From positions 1 to 25,601 of IMG/VR virus record IMGVR_UViG_3300028008_000097: a DNA stretch of 25,601 bases. The stretch is one strand, 5' to 3'. This stretch comes from a virus. Below the pieces are notes generated by a model. That model had not been told where the DNA came from. It made no database searches and was given only the letters and a program-made list of their open reading frames with translations. The stretch's first letter is position 1, and each line of letters opens with the position of its first letter. This document shows, one piece after another, positions 1 to 8,404 of the stretch. The position numbers and the translations under genes were made by a program.

Positions 1-566
1 TACTGTACTTTCCAAGTGCTGGTATTGTTTATGCTTTTGATACTAAGACACCACTACAGGACGGTGCTTTAAGAATTACTAAGTGGTTGGGTATAACTCA
101 TACTAACTTTATTTATGATGCTGATGAACGCAAGCTACTCTTTTGCCAAACCAACGGTTTAGCTGAATACTTTGGTTCTCAAGATAATGGTAGTGCATTT
201 AACTTTAAGTATTATACTAACTACTTTGACTTAGGCAATAGTAATATAACTAAGATAGCCAAGAGATTAAGCGTGACATTGATTGCACCAGACAATCAAA
301 CATTCGTAACTAAACTGGGTTTTGACTACTCTACTAAATACTTTAGTTACCCGTACGTTATTGAAGGTGAGGGTACACCCTACTACTACGGTGAAGATGA
401 GTATACAGTAGCAGAGTACACAGGCGGTATTAGCATTAGAACTGTAAGCAACTCAGTAGGTGGCAGTGGTACAGTTATCCAAGGTGGCTTTGAAGCAGAA
501 ATAAACGGTGCACCCCTCAGTATTCAAAGACTTGATGTATTTATTAAATCTGGAAGAACACAATAA
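1..566 (+). CDS. C-terminal part of tail nozzle-like protein (partial)
   Basis: The reading frame is open from base 3, so this is the 3' end of a gene that begins outside the window; the TTG at 87 is an internal codon, not a start. The visible 187 residues are rich in Tyr, Phe, Gly and Asn, look mostly beta-stranded, and end in a basic tail (IQRLDVFIKSGRTQ). Beta-rich C-termini of this kind are typical of podoviral tail-tube or nozzle proteins (T7 gp12 and P22 gp10 class), which form the channel for DNA ejection. Its place just before the tail fibre gene supports a distal tail component. The assignment rests on context and general sequence character, not a specific motif; another tail protein is possible. 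Confidence 0.5.
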   Translation, partial: LYFPSAGIVYAFDTKTPLQDGALRITKWLGITHTNFIYDADERKLLFCQTNGLAEYFGSQDNGSAFNFKYYTNYFDLGNSNITKIAKRLSVTLIAPDNQTFVTKLGFDYSTKYFSYPYVIEGEGTPYYYGEDEYTVAEYTGGISIRTVSNSVGGSGTVIQGGFEAEINGAPLSIQRLDVFIKSGRTQ

Positions 567-579
567 AGGTATATAAAAT

Positions 580-1392
580 ATGAGTAATTATGTAAAAGCC
601 ACAGACTTTGCTTCTAAGGATGCCTTGCTAACAGGCGACCCCTTAAAGATTGTAAGTGGTACAGAAATCAATGATGAGTACAACGCTATTCAAACTGCGG
701 TAAACACCAAAGCAGATATAAATAGTGCTACTTTAACAGGAGTGCCTTCTGCTCCAAAGGCGGCTGCTGGCACTAATACAACTCAGCTAGCTACTACGTC
801 TTTTGTAAAAACTGCCGATGATGCAGTTACAACAGCTTACCAAGCAGCAGATAGTTCTTTGCAAAGTACTTTACAAGCTGCAATAGATTTAAAATCAAAT
901 ATAAACTCTCCTTCTTTTACAGGCACACCTACTACCCCTACAGCAGCAGCTACTGATGATAGTACGCTAATAGCAAATACAGCTTTTGTTCAAGACGCTA
1001 TAGGAGCAGGTAGAGGTTTTATAGCTTTTAATGGTGCTACAGGAGCTACTATAGCTTCTCAAAGTTTAACACTATCTAAAGTAGGCACTGGGGACTATAC
1101 TATTACTTGTGATGCTTCATTACAAGATGGTACATCTAACTGGGCAGTTACAGTAGGTAATGTAGACGAGGGTACTTTATCCCAAAGTTCAGCTGTAACT
1201 ACTGCTGATAACACTCTTGCTGTTTATAACTGCTTTGTTAGTAGTAGGTCTGCAACAACTTTTACTTTAAAAGCAAAAAATATTTTTAATGATTATAAAG
1301 TGTTTAGTGCTGCTGATACCGATGGTAACGCCACACAAATGTTTGGTATTACAGCGGTAGACCCAACTTACATTGTAGCAACTCTTTACTAA
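580..1392 (+). CDS. Tail fibre protein with phage tail-fibre repeats
   Basis: A 270-residue receptor-binding or fibre protein. Two copies of the classic phage tail-fibre repeat are visible at about residues 44-78 and 105-139, each with the pattern KA/SNINS..FTG.P..P.AA....T.IA.T.FV. Such repeats form a trimeric shaft. Between them is an Ala/Gln-rich helical stretch (about 80-103). The C-terminal 125 residues are Thr/Ser/Ala-rich and probably form a beta tip. The protein is short for a fibre, so it may be one segment of a multi-protein fibre or attach through its N-terminus to the nozzle encoded upstream. A weak AAAGG ribosome-binding site precedes the ATG. Start and end are clear; host specificity cannot be inferred. 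Confidence 0.8.
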   Translation: MSNYVKATDFASKDALLTGDPLKIVSGTEINDEYNAIQTAVNTKADINSATLTGVPSAPKAAAGTNTTQLATTSFVKTADDAVTTAYQAADSSLQSTLQAAIDLKSNINSPSFTGTPTTPTAAATDDSTLIANTAFVQDAIGAGRGFIAFNGATGATIASQSLTLSKVGTGDYTITCDASLQDGTSNWAVTVGNVDEGTLSQSSAVTTADNTLAVYNCFVSSRSATTFTLKAKNIFNDYKVFSAADTDGNATQMFGITAVDPTYIVATLY

Positions 1393-1401
1393 GGATTATA
1401 A

Positions 1402-1887
1402 ATGAAAAACATTTTCTTTCAATTTCCAGAAGGCACTCCTAAAGTTGCTTTAACTGTATCTGACAAGTCTGTAGAGGAGCTAAAAGAAATAGGAGTTATT
1501 CCTAAATCTTCTAAAACTGTTATTAAACCTTTTAGTAAAAACCCCAAGGCAAAAGAATTGGGTATGTCTATACACATAGATAAGCTAAAGTTTAATAATA
1601 ACTTTACAGATGTAGAGTTTGACTTAGAGTTACTTGCTTTATGGTTTTTAGATTTCTATAGAGAGATTAGAGTAAACGTGTTTAAGGTTTTAGATATGTA
1701 TCAATCTAGAGCTTTAGCAGAAGGTAGACAAGATTTACTAGAAGTTATTAACTCTGATAAGCAAGCTTTAAGAGACTTAACTACTACTTTAGATTTACAA
1801 AGCTGTACTACCCCAGAGCAGATAGCTAATAAAGTACCTTTTGAGTTAGCAATAGATTACGATGAAAAATACAAAGATTTATTCTAA
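1402..1887 (+). CDS. Hypothetical protein, possible tail-fibre-associated
   Basis: A 161-residue soluble protein with an AAGGA ribosome-binding site 6 bases before its ATG. The N-terminal 60 residues are Lys-rich and the C-terminal 90 are acidic and helical. I see no signal peptide, membrane segment or motif. It sits directly after the tail fibre, where many tailed phages carry a fibre-assembly chaperone, but nothing in the sequence itself shows that function. The last 26 bases overlap the next gene in a different frame, so the two are probably translationally coupled. Confidence 0.6.
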   Translation: MKNIFFQFPEGTPKVALTVSDKSVEELKEIGVIPKSSKTVIKPFSKNPKAKELGMSIHIDKLKFNNNFTDVEFDLELLALWFLDFYREIRVNVFKVLDMYQSRALAEGRQDLLEVINSDKQALRDLTTTLDLQSCTTPEQIANKVPFELAIDYDEKYKDLF

Positions 1888-2371
1888 GGCAGAAAGTTTA
1901 GCAAAAGATATTATACTAACTTATAAAGATGTTGCAGAAATAGATTTAGATGCAAAAGATAATGTTTCTAAACAGTCACTGCCAGGTGCAGATATTGATG
2001 TGGCTACCAACAGGAACTTGGTAGACTTAAGTTACAAAGGTTTAAATAATAAGTTTATTCATTTACTACAAGAGATATACCCTACCTATAACATCATAAA
2101 TAGTGGTTTATTTTATTACCCTCCTACTGGATATATGGGCTGGCACACTAATTCTGAGAAACCTTGTAAAAGAGTTTATATTGTTTACTCGGACGGCAAA
2201 TCTTTCTTTAGGTATAAAGACGCACAGGATAATATTGTTACAGATTGGGATAAGAAAGGCGTAGATATAAAAGAGTTTGATATACCAGAAGATGACAAAT
2301 TGTGGCATTGTATTTATAGTGAAGGTAACAGGGTTAGTATAGGGTTTAGATTATATGATACATCTTCTTGA
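1862..2371 (+). CDS. 2OG-Fe(II) oxygenase-like (cupin-fold) protein
   Basis: A 169-residue protein whose second half resembles the double-stranded beta-helix of small phage 2-oxoglutarate/Fe(II) dioxygenases. Visible landmarks are GYMGWHTN (about 90-97), a strand plus SFFRYKD (114-120), LWHC (147-150, distal His149) and NRVSIGFR (156-163; Arg157 or Arg163 could hold the 2OG carboxylate). The usual metal triad is HxD...H. Here the first pair reads H95-T-N97, so the acid is replaced by Asn, which could weaken iron binding or mark a variant family. The ATG lies inside the previous gene, with no strong ribosome-binding site, suggesting coupled translation. Its 3' end overlaps the ParB-like gene. 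Substrate unknown; a hydroxylase of protein or nucleic acid is only a guess. Confidence 0.6.
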   Translation: MKNTKIYSKAESLAKDIILTYKDVAEIDLDAKDNVSKQSLPGADIDVATNRNLVDLSYKGLNNKFIHLLQEIYPTYNIINSGLFYYPPTGYMGWHTNSEKPCKRVYIVYSDGKSFFRYKDAQDNIVTDWDKKGVDIKEFDIPEDDKLWHCIYSEGNRVSIGFRLYDTSS

Positions 2372-2705
2372 AGGCGAATGGGCAATTACAGAAGAGTCAT
2401 TAAAGGTAGATTGTAAAAATTTATATAGCCTCATTAAGTTAAGAGGATTAGCTTCACAAGAAATAAATGTATCTAACATAGGTTATAAAGATTTAGACAG
2501 TATAGATAAAGAAAGTATTAGATATAGATTAGCTAATTGTAGTTACCCTAGTATTGTAGCCACTATGGAAAATCCTAAAGGTAAACAATACAGACTTATA
2601 GATGGTAGACATCGTATATTAAAACAAATTGACAACGGGGTTTTAGACATACAAGCGTATGTTTTAAACAAAGAAGATATTTTAAAATTTGTAGAAAAGG
2701 TATAA
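2355..2705 (+). CDS. ParB/sulfiredoxin-fold protein
   Basis: A 116-residue protein with a ParB/sulfiredoxin-like signature in its second half: YRLIDGRHRI (about 78-87), preceded by a strand around PSIVATMEN and followed by a helix and AYVLN. In ParB-fold proteins the GxxR-type loop binds nucleotides, and stand-alone phage members include nucleases and kinase-like enzymes. Nothing here points to partitioning: there is no helix-turn-helix domain and the protein is short. It overlaps the previous gene by 17 bases, and its stop shares a base with the next ATG (TAATG), so it belongs to one tightly coupled block. Precise activity unknown. Confidence 0.6.
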   Translation: MIHLLEGEWAITEESLKVDCKNLYSLIKLRGLASQEINVSNIGYKDLDSIDKESIRYRLANCSYPSIVATMENPKGKQYRLIDGRHRILKQIDNGVLDIQAYVLNKEDILKFVEKV

Positions 2706-3130
2706 TGAAAATCACACATTTCCCTAATCAAGAAGTAGACGTAGTTTGGCACAGAGTAAAAGAATACTTTGAAGGTTGTGCTGAATACACTTACGGTAGA
2801 TTTACAGCTAATGATATTCGTAACGCTGTAAAGAAAAACCCCAACCAACAATTATGGATTGCTCACGAAGAAGATAAGATATTTGGTTTTGTTATTACAG
2901 AACCTATGGAGTACCCACAGTTAAAGTCTCTTGTTATGCACTTTACTGGTGGTACACAATTAGAACTTTGGAAAGAAGATATGTTAAAGACTATACAAGG
3001 TTTTGCCCATTCAACTGGTTGTGACATTATTGAATCATTAGGTCGTAATGGTTGGGGTAAAGTATTTAAAGATGATGGGTTTAAATCCCGTTTTACATTT
3101 TATGAATTACCAGTACAGGAGATAGTGTAA
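2705..3130 (+). CDS. GNAT-like protein, T7 gp13-type internal virion accessory
   Basis: A 141-residue protein that fits a GNAT acetyltransferase-like fold. A core strand pair (QQLWIAHEEDKIFGFVITEP, about 49-68) is followed by a segment GGTQLELWKEDML, a helix, and a late strand CDIIESLGRNGW ending in a GF motif. This pattern matches GNAT-like proteins placed just before internal virion proteins in T7-like phages (gp13 class), which are needed for virion assembly rather than shown to acetylate. It lies directly before three candidate ejection proteins and is joined to both neighbours by TAATG overlaps. I infer a role in making infectious particles; a catalytic role is not established. Confidence 0.6.
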   Translation: MKITHFPNQEVDVVWHRVKEYFEGCAEYTYGRFTANDIRNAVKKNPNQQLWIAHEEDKIFGFVITEPMEYPQLKSLVMHFTGGTQLELWKEDMLKTIQGFAHSTGCDIIESLGRNGWGKVFKDDGFKSRFTFYELPVQEIV

Positions 3131-4170
3131 TGGGTGGTGGCGGAAAAGGTGGTGGTGGAGATGAGGCAAAAATTGACCCAGAAGCTAGGAAATATGCAGC
3201 ACAAGCTGTATTTAAACCTTATACTTTAACTACTTCTGTAGGTACTACATCGTACGATAAAGATAGAGGTTTTAATCTAGGTTTATCACAGCCTTTATTA
3301 GATATACAGCAAGCAGGTTATGGTGGTGCTGGACAGCTTATTGGTGAAATACCAGAAGCATTTGGCAGAGAAGTAACTCCTTTTGAATTTGAGCGTGATT
3401 TAGCAGGGCGTACTTCTGATATATTCAGAGAACAGTCTGCATTACTAGAACCAGCTTTTGCACAACAAAGACAACAACTACAGTCAGACTTATTTGGCAG
3501 TGGTCGTATGGGTCTTATGCTTGCAGGAGAGGCTGCTGGAGCAGGTGCAGGTGGTATGGTAAGCCCTGATGCATTTGGACTCGGTAGAGCGCAATCTGAG
3601 ACGTTAGCCAACCTAGCTGCTCAATCAAGACAACAAGCACTTGGTGAACAACAACAAGCATTTGGTATTGAGTCTGGTATCTTTGGTATCAATGAAGGTC
3701 TTGAACAACAACGAGCACAGAACTTACTTGCAGGTACTACAGGCTTGTTTGGTCTTGGTTCTGGTATTACTGGAACTGAGCAAGACTTGTTGAAACTTGG
3801 CTTAACTGCTGAAGCTGCTAGAGGCGGCTCTTATGCTGATGCTGCTAGTGCTTTGGGTGCTAACACAAGACAAGACCAACAAGGAACTGATTTATTAGGT
3901 TCAGCAGTTCAAGGTGCATCTGCCGCAGCAATGGCGTATGCTATGAGTGCCAGTGATATAAGACTTAAAGAAAACATTGTTAAATTAGGTAAGTATAATA
4001 GTGGTTTAAATATGTACACTTGGGATTGGAACGAAGAGGGTAAGAAGATTGCACACCCTGACCAACCTACTGTAGGTGTTATGGCACAAGAAGCTATGTT
4101 AGTATTCCCTGAAGCTGTTATGAAAGGTGATGATGGGTACTTAAGAGTTGATTACGGGAGAATTTCATAA
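3130..4170 (+). CDS. Internal virion-like protein with C-terminal S74 chaperone/peptidase domain
   Basis: A 346-residue protein. It starts with a glycine-rich leader (MGGGGKGGGG), continues through a Gln/Ala/Gly-rich helical body (about 90-270), and ends with a recognisable intramolecular chaperone of the S74 (endosialidase) family from about residue 273. In that domain S275-D276 followed by IRLKENI is the self-cleavage dyad, then come the typical NMYTWDW, VGVMAQE and Y-rich DYGRI motifs. In fibres and spikes the S74 domain guides trimerisation and is then cut off. The body lacks fibre repeats and instead resembles ejection or internal core proteins, and the next two genes look the same. Linked by TAATG overlaps on both sides. 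Confidence 0.75.
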   Translation: MGGGGKGGGGDEAKIDPEARKYAAQAVFKPYTLTTSVGTTSYDKDRGFNLGLSQPLLDIQQAGYGGAGQLIGEIPEAFGREVTPFEFERDLAGRTSDIFREQSALLEPAFAQQRQQLQSDLFGSGRMGLMLAGEAAGAGAGGMVSPDAFGLGRAQSETLANLAAQSRQQALGEQQQAFGIESGIFGINEGLEQQRAQNLLAGTTGLFGLGSGITGTEQDLLKLGLTAEAARGGSYADAASALGANTRQDQQGTDLLGSAVQGASAAAMAYAMSASDIRLKENIVKLGKYNSGLNMYTWDWNEEGKKIAHPDQPTVGVMAQEAMLVFPEAVMKGDDGYLRVDYGRIS

Positions 4171-5222
4171 TGGCTGGAATGTTTGATTTTAAAAGTGCAG
4201 AACAAATACTTGCTGAAAGACAAGAAAAAACTAGGCAAAACACACTTGGTTTAATTAAGAGTTCTCAAGAAGGTATGAAGAGTTCTGAAAAAGCTGCTAG
4301 TAATCTAGGTGCAATGCTTACTAACCTAGTTATAAGTCAGTTTGGTGGTAAGTCAGATGCAGAATTACTTACAGATGTTCGTGATATGAGTGAGACGACT
4401 CAGGTTATGGAACAAGCTGGGGTTGGTGGTGAGGGTTCTGCCCAGTTTGATGGCAAAGGTTCTAGTTATGGTGCTGGTGTAATACAACAAGCAAGGGCAG
4501 AAGAACAAAGAAGGTTAGGTTTGTTACCACAGGATGTGCAAAAGGCTATTGGAGAGGAAAGACAAGCTAAACAACTACAGCAACAATTTTCATCAATTGA
4601 TATGAGTTCTCCTGAAGCCTTACAGAAAGGGTTTAAGGCTGCTGTTACTGCTGGTAATACTGAACTTGCTAATGTATATGGAACTATGTATAAACAATCT
4701 GTAGCAAATAAGAAAGCAGAACAAGCAGTAGAAAAGAAACGTACTTTTAGTAATGTTCAACAACAAGTTATGACACAGTTTGACCCTACCAAAGACCCTG
4801 TAGGATTTAACCAAACTATGTTTAAACAACTTAGCGCAAACCCTTTAACTTCTGATTTAGCTAAAACTTATCAAGATAATCTATTGAAGATAGGTAATGA
4901 TAACATGCAGAAAAAAGCAGACAAAGCCAACGAGCCTTGGACTGCCCCAAACACTAATGTTATAAAAACAGTTTCTTCTGGTACAGTAAATGACCCTTTT
5001 GCTAAAGATTTAAGTGATAATGATTTAATGAATTACAACCTCTATATTTCTTCACGAGCAACAGAACTCCTTAAACAAGTTCCACTTGACCAAGCAATGG
5101 CAAGAGCTAGACAAGAAGCCCAAGCAGGTGTTAAGAAGGGAACAAGTTGGTGGACTGATGATAAATTTAAATCTCCTCGTAAAAAGGGTAACGGAGACTG
5201 GTCAATAGAGGAAGCCAACTAA
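4170..5222 (+). CDS. Putative internal virion (ejection) protein
   Basis: A 350-residue soluble protein, rich in Gln, Lys, Ala and Glu, predicted mostly helical with probable coiled-coil stretches (about 10-45 and 105-150, and around 180-195). No membrane segment, Cys-based motif or enzyme signature is visible. Its position between an S74-containing internal protein and a 924-residue core-like protein, with one-base TAATG overlaps on both sides, suggests it is part of the podoviral internal core or ejectosome (the T7 gp14-16 role). That role is inferred from context; sequence similarity to a named family was not recognised. Confidence 0.6.
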   Translation: MAGMFDFKSAEQILAERQEKTRQNTLGLIKSSQEGMKSSEKAASNLGAMLTNLVISQFGGKSDAELLTDVRDMSETTQVMEQAGVGGEGSAQFDGKGSSYGAGVIQQARAEEQRRLGLLPQDVQKAIGEERQAKQLQQQFSSIDMSSPEALQKGFKAAVTAGNTELANVYGTMYKQSVANKKAEQAVEKKRTFSNVQQQVMTQFDPTKDPVGFNQTMFKQLSANPLTSDLAKTYQDNLLKIGNDNMQKKADKANEPWTAPNTNVIKTVSSGTVNDPFAKDLSDNDLMNYNLYISSRATELLKQVPLDQAMARARQEAQAGVKKGTSWWTDDKFKSPRKKGNGDWSIEEAN

Positions 5223-7996
5223 TGCCAGAGTTTACTATAACTGCACCAGACGGTACTAAGTTTAATGTTACTGCGCCAGAAGGGGCTACTGAGGAAGAAG
5301 CTCTTGAGAAAGTTAAACAGCAGTATAGTAGTCAACAGGAAGAGGTTGAAGAACCTTCTACACTAAGGCAAATAGAGTTTGGTTTTGATGAATCCTCTAG
5401 TGATGTAGAAAACTTAGGGATGATAATGGAATCCTACATGCCTCTTGGTAGGATAGCGTTGGGTGGTGAAGGTTTTATAGATTATGTCTCTCCAGAAGAA
5501 GCCTATGGAACAGAGTTTATGGATGCGTCTTATGACGAAAGAAGAGAGATGCTAAATAAACTAAGAGAAGATGGGTTAAAAAGAGAGTACCAAGACATTT
5601 ATCAAGCTGGGTTAGAAGATAGCACTGCTACTACTGTAGGTGGCTTTGCAGGTATTCTAGCTTCTCCAACCACCCTTGCTCCAGTAGGGCAATCTTATAA
5701 AGCAGCAGCTGGTATTGGGGCTTTGTTAGGTGCGGAGATGACTGCATTAGAACAACTTAGAGTAGAAGGGGAGTTAAGTCCAGAGAAGGTACTTACTTCT
5801 GCTGCTCTTGGTGGTGTGCTTGCCCCTGTTGGTATTGCTGCTGGTAGGGCTGTAACCAAAGGCTTAAATAAAAGAAAGGTAAAAAAAGAAGTAGCTAAGG
5901 CTGATGCAGAAGTTGAGAAGATAGAAACAGTTATGGCTGAAGCAGTTCTTCAAAACGTACCAGTCAAAGAGCTGTCTAACTTTGTACAAAAAGCTACAGG
6001 TAAAACTAAAGAAGAGTTGGTTGAAGTTGCAACAACTGCTAGTAGAAAACCTAAAGTTCCTACAGTAGAACAAGCTAAGATTATCAAGGAAGCTAAAGAA
6101 ACTGGGTTTGATGCTGTGTCTAGGGGTAGTAACTCTACCTTAGACCAATTCTTAGGTGTGGTTAGCACTCGTGTTGGTATGATTAGTGAACCTTTAAAAC
6201 AAAAACTACGTAAGATGGATATGGACATTCATATCAATACTCACGAGGCACTAAAGAAAGTAGAGCCTTTTGCTAAAGCAGTTCAAAAGCTACCGAAACA
6301 ATCTCGTGTACAGATGAATAAGATGTTAATCAATGGAAATTACAAAGGTGCTAATTTACTATTGTCTAGGTACACTGATGATGCTGATACAGTATTAAAG
6401 GGAGTGACCGACCTTCTTGATGAACAACATAATGCGTTAGTTAATGCTGGCTATACAGACCTAACTAAAATTGAAAACTACTTTCCTCGTATGGTAAAAG
6501 ATAAGAAGGGTTTATTTAATGCTATTGGCAAACCCCAACAATCTTTAATTCAAAAAGCTATAGCAGACAGAAAGAGTAAGCTAGGTGTTGATGAGCTGTC
6601 TGCTCTTGAAGAAGATAAAATTATTAACAATGTACTACGAGGCTTTAGTCCTAAAGTTGGTACTGGTGGACTAAGTCAAACTCAAGCTAGAACTATACAA
6701 AACGTTAATGATGATTTATTACAGTTCTATGCAGACCCACTAGAATCTTTAGAGGGTTACATAAGAGGCAACGCATCTAATATAGCAAGACGCAAGTTCT
6801 TTGGTCAGAGTGCTGTACACAAAGGTGACGATTTAATTCGTGTAGAAGACTCTGTAGACAGTCTTATTGCAAGAGAAATGAAAGACTTGTCTCCAGAAGA
6901 TGTAGATACTTTAAAGGGTTTATTAAACGCTAGGTTTATAAACGGAGAAAAAGGTTCTAGCAGAAGTATTCAAGCTCTTAGGAACATAGGCTATGCCACC
7001 ACCATTGCTAACCCTGTTTCTGCGGTAGTCCAGTTAGCTGACTTAGGTGTGTCAGCATATGTTAATGGCTTCAAAAATACTTTAGCTGCAATGATTTCTC
7101 CAAATAAAAAACTTTCTGTTGAAGATTTTGGGTTGCTTGATAAGTTGGCAGAGGAGTTTGCTAACGAAAAGTTTATGGCAAGTACTATGCACACTTTGTT
7201 TAAAAGGTCTGGATTCCAAGCTGTAGATAAATTAGGTAAAAATACTTTTATTAGGGCTGCTTTTAATAAAGGCAAGACAATGGCTAACTCTAAGAAGGGT
7301 CTAGAAAAACTAAGAGATAAGTATGGTAAGGCTCTTGGTAAAGAGTTTGATGTTTTAGTTGATGACCTTAAAGCAGGTAAGGTTACAGATACTACTAAGC
7401 AATTCTTGTGGAGTGAGTTAGCAGACGTACAGCCAATATCATTATCTGAAATGCCTCAGAAGTATTTAGAAGCCCCTGATGGTAGGGTATTTTACTCTCT
7501 TAAATCTTTTATGTTAAAACAAATAGACTTACTAAGAAGAGATATACCCCATCAATGGAAGAAGGGTAATAAAAAAGAGGCAATGAAAAATGCAATAGCT
7601 TACTCTTTAATAGTACCTACAGCTAACATGACAGTTGACCAGCTTAGAAGTATGATGTTGGGCAGACCCCCAGAAATAGAAGATTTAGAAGATGTACCGG
7701 GAGAGTATGCCTCTAATGTACTAAAACTATTTGGTGGTTCTGAATATCTTTTAAACAGGTACATTAAGAGGGGAAATATAGGGCAAGCTGCTCTCTCTGT
7801 AATAGCACCCCCACTCAACCTTCTTGATTCTTTTGGAGAATCTGTTATACAAGCTACTAAAGGAGAAGCCCCTACTGCAATCCTTAAAGATGCGCCTATA
7901 TTTGGTAGGTTCTGGGGTAACTGGTTTGAGGGTGGTTTAGAAAGGCACTTAGAAAATAGACAAACTGAGAAGGAAAAAGAGTTTTATGGCAACTAA
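5222..7996 (+). CDS. Large internal virion protein (DNA-ejection core)
   Basis: The longest gene here, 924 residues. The N-terminus holds a short motif common at the start of large phage virion proteins (FTITAPDGTKFNVTAPEG.TEEEAL, residues about 4-29). A Gly/Ala-rich hydrophobic stretch follows (about 139-170 and 190-210, possible membrane-interacting helices), then a long helical region with Lys/Glu-rich coiled coil (215-290). The motif ENYFPRMVKD (about 418-427) recurs in large phage internal proteins. Another Ala/Val-rich stretch lies near 590-610. I do not see the lytic transglycosylase motif of T7 gp16. Its size and place at the end of the virion block support a channel-forming ejection protein. 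Confidence 0.7.
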   Translation: MPEFTITAPDGTKFNVTAPEGATEEEALEKVKQQYSSQQEEVEEPSTLRQIEFGFDESSSDVENLGMIMESYMPLGRIALGGEGFIDYVSPEEAYGTEFMDASYDERREMLNKLREDGLKREYQDIYQAGLEDSTATTVGGFAGILASPTTLAPVGQSYKAAAGIGALLGAEMTALEQLRVEGELSPEKVLTSAALGGVLAPVGIAAGRAVTKGLNKRKVKKEVAKADAEVEKIETVMAEAVLQNVPVKELSNFVQKATGKTKEELVEVATTASRKPKVPTVEQAKIIKEAKETGFDAVSRGSNSTLDQFLGVVSTRVGMISEPLKQKLRKMDMDIHINTHEALKKVEPFAKAVQKLPKQSRVQMNKMLINGNYKGANLLLSRYTDDADTVLKGVTDLLDEQHNALVNAGYTDLTKIENYFPRMVKDKKGLFNAIGKPQQSLIQKAIADRKSKLGVDELSALEEDKIINNVLRGFSPKVGTGGLSQTQARTIQNVNDDLLQFYADPLESLEGYIRGNASNIARRKFFGQSAVHKGDDLIRVEDSVDSLIAREMKDLSPEDVDTLKGLLNARFINGEKGSSRSIQALRNIGYATTIANPVSAVVQLADLGVSAYVNGFKNTLAAMISPNKKLSVEDFGLLDKLAEEFANEKFMASTMHTLFKRSGFQAVDKLGKNTFIRAAFNKGKTMANSKKGLEKLRDKYGKALGKEFDVLVDDLKAGKVTDTTKQFLWSELADVQPISLSEMPQKYLEAPDGRVFYSLKSFMLKQIDLLRRDIPHQWKKGNKKEAMKNAIAYSLIVPTANMTVDQLRSMMLGRPPEIEDLEDVPGEYASNVLKLFGGSEYLLNRYIKRGNIGQAALSVIAPPLNLLDSFGESVIQATKGEAPTAILKDAPIFGRFWGNWFEGGLERHLENRQTEKEKEFYGN

Positions 7997-8270
7997 GAAA
8001 GATAGTAAGCTAAGTAAGATAGGCGTATCAGGTTATAACAAACCTAAACGTACACCTAATCATCCTACAAAGTCTCATGTGGTTGTAGCCAAGGAAGGCG
8101 ACAAAACTAAGACCATCAGGTTTGGTCAACAAGGAGTAAGTGGTGCAGGTAAGAGTCCTAAGACTGCTGCACAGAAAGCTAGGAAGAAGTCGTTCAAGGC
8201 TAGACACGCCAAGAACATTAGTAAAGGTAAGATGAGTGCAGCCTATTGGGCTGATAAAGTTAAATGGTAA
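7986..8270 (+). CDS. Small conserved basic phage protein
   Basis: A 94-residue, strongly basic protein (many Lys and Arg, few acidic residues) with a recognisable conserved core: KSHVVVAKEGDKTKTIRFG (about 29-47), then QQGVSGAGKS, then KARHAKNISKGKMSAAYWAD near the C-terminus. I recognise this pattern from small proteins of unknown function in marine podoviruses. The charge suggests nucleic-acid binding, perhaps with packaged DNA, but that is inference. The ATG overlaps the end of the large internal protein by 11 bases. It is the first of four tiny basic genes surrounding the AlkB-like gene. Confidence 0.75.
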   Translation: MATKKDSKLSKIGVSGYNKPKRTPNHPTKSHVVVAKEGDKTKTIRFGQQGVSGAGKSPKTAAQKARKKSFKARHAKNISKGKMSAAYWADKVKW

Positions 8271-8287
8271 TAGGAGGAAATAATTAA

Positions 8288-8386
8288 ATGCCAATGGTAA
8301 AAGGTAAGAAGTACCCATATACAGCAGCAGGTAAGAAAGCTGCAAAGAAAGCTGCTAAAAAAGGTACTACTAAAAAACGTAAATAA
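8288..8386 (+). CDS. 32-residue lysine-rich peptide
   Basis: A very short gene with a strong AGGAGG ribosome-binding site at 8273-8278, 9 bases before the ATG. The peptide begins MPMVKGKKYPYTAAGKKAAK and continues with more Lys-Ala repeats; close to half of its residues are Lys or Arg. Small lysine/alanine-rich peptides starting with a K.YPYTA.GKKAA pattern occur in other marine phages. The composition resembles histone-like or DNA-condensing tails. Function unknown; the strong ribosome-binding site is the best sign that it is translated. Confidence 0.65.
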   Translation: MPMVKGKKYPYTAAGKKAAKKAAKKGTTKKRK

Positions 8387-8404
8387 ATTTAAAGGTAATA
8401 TATC

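Noticed and set aside
2629-2660. TTGACA on the plus strand inside the ParB-like gene as an internal promoter
   Set aside because: The position 17 bases downstream reads CAAGCG, with no -10 match.
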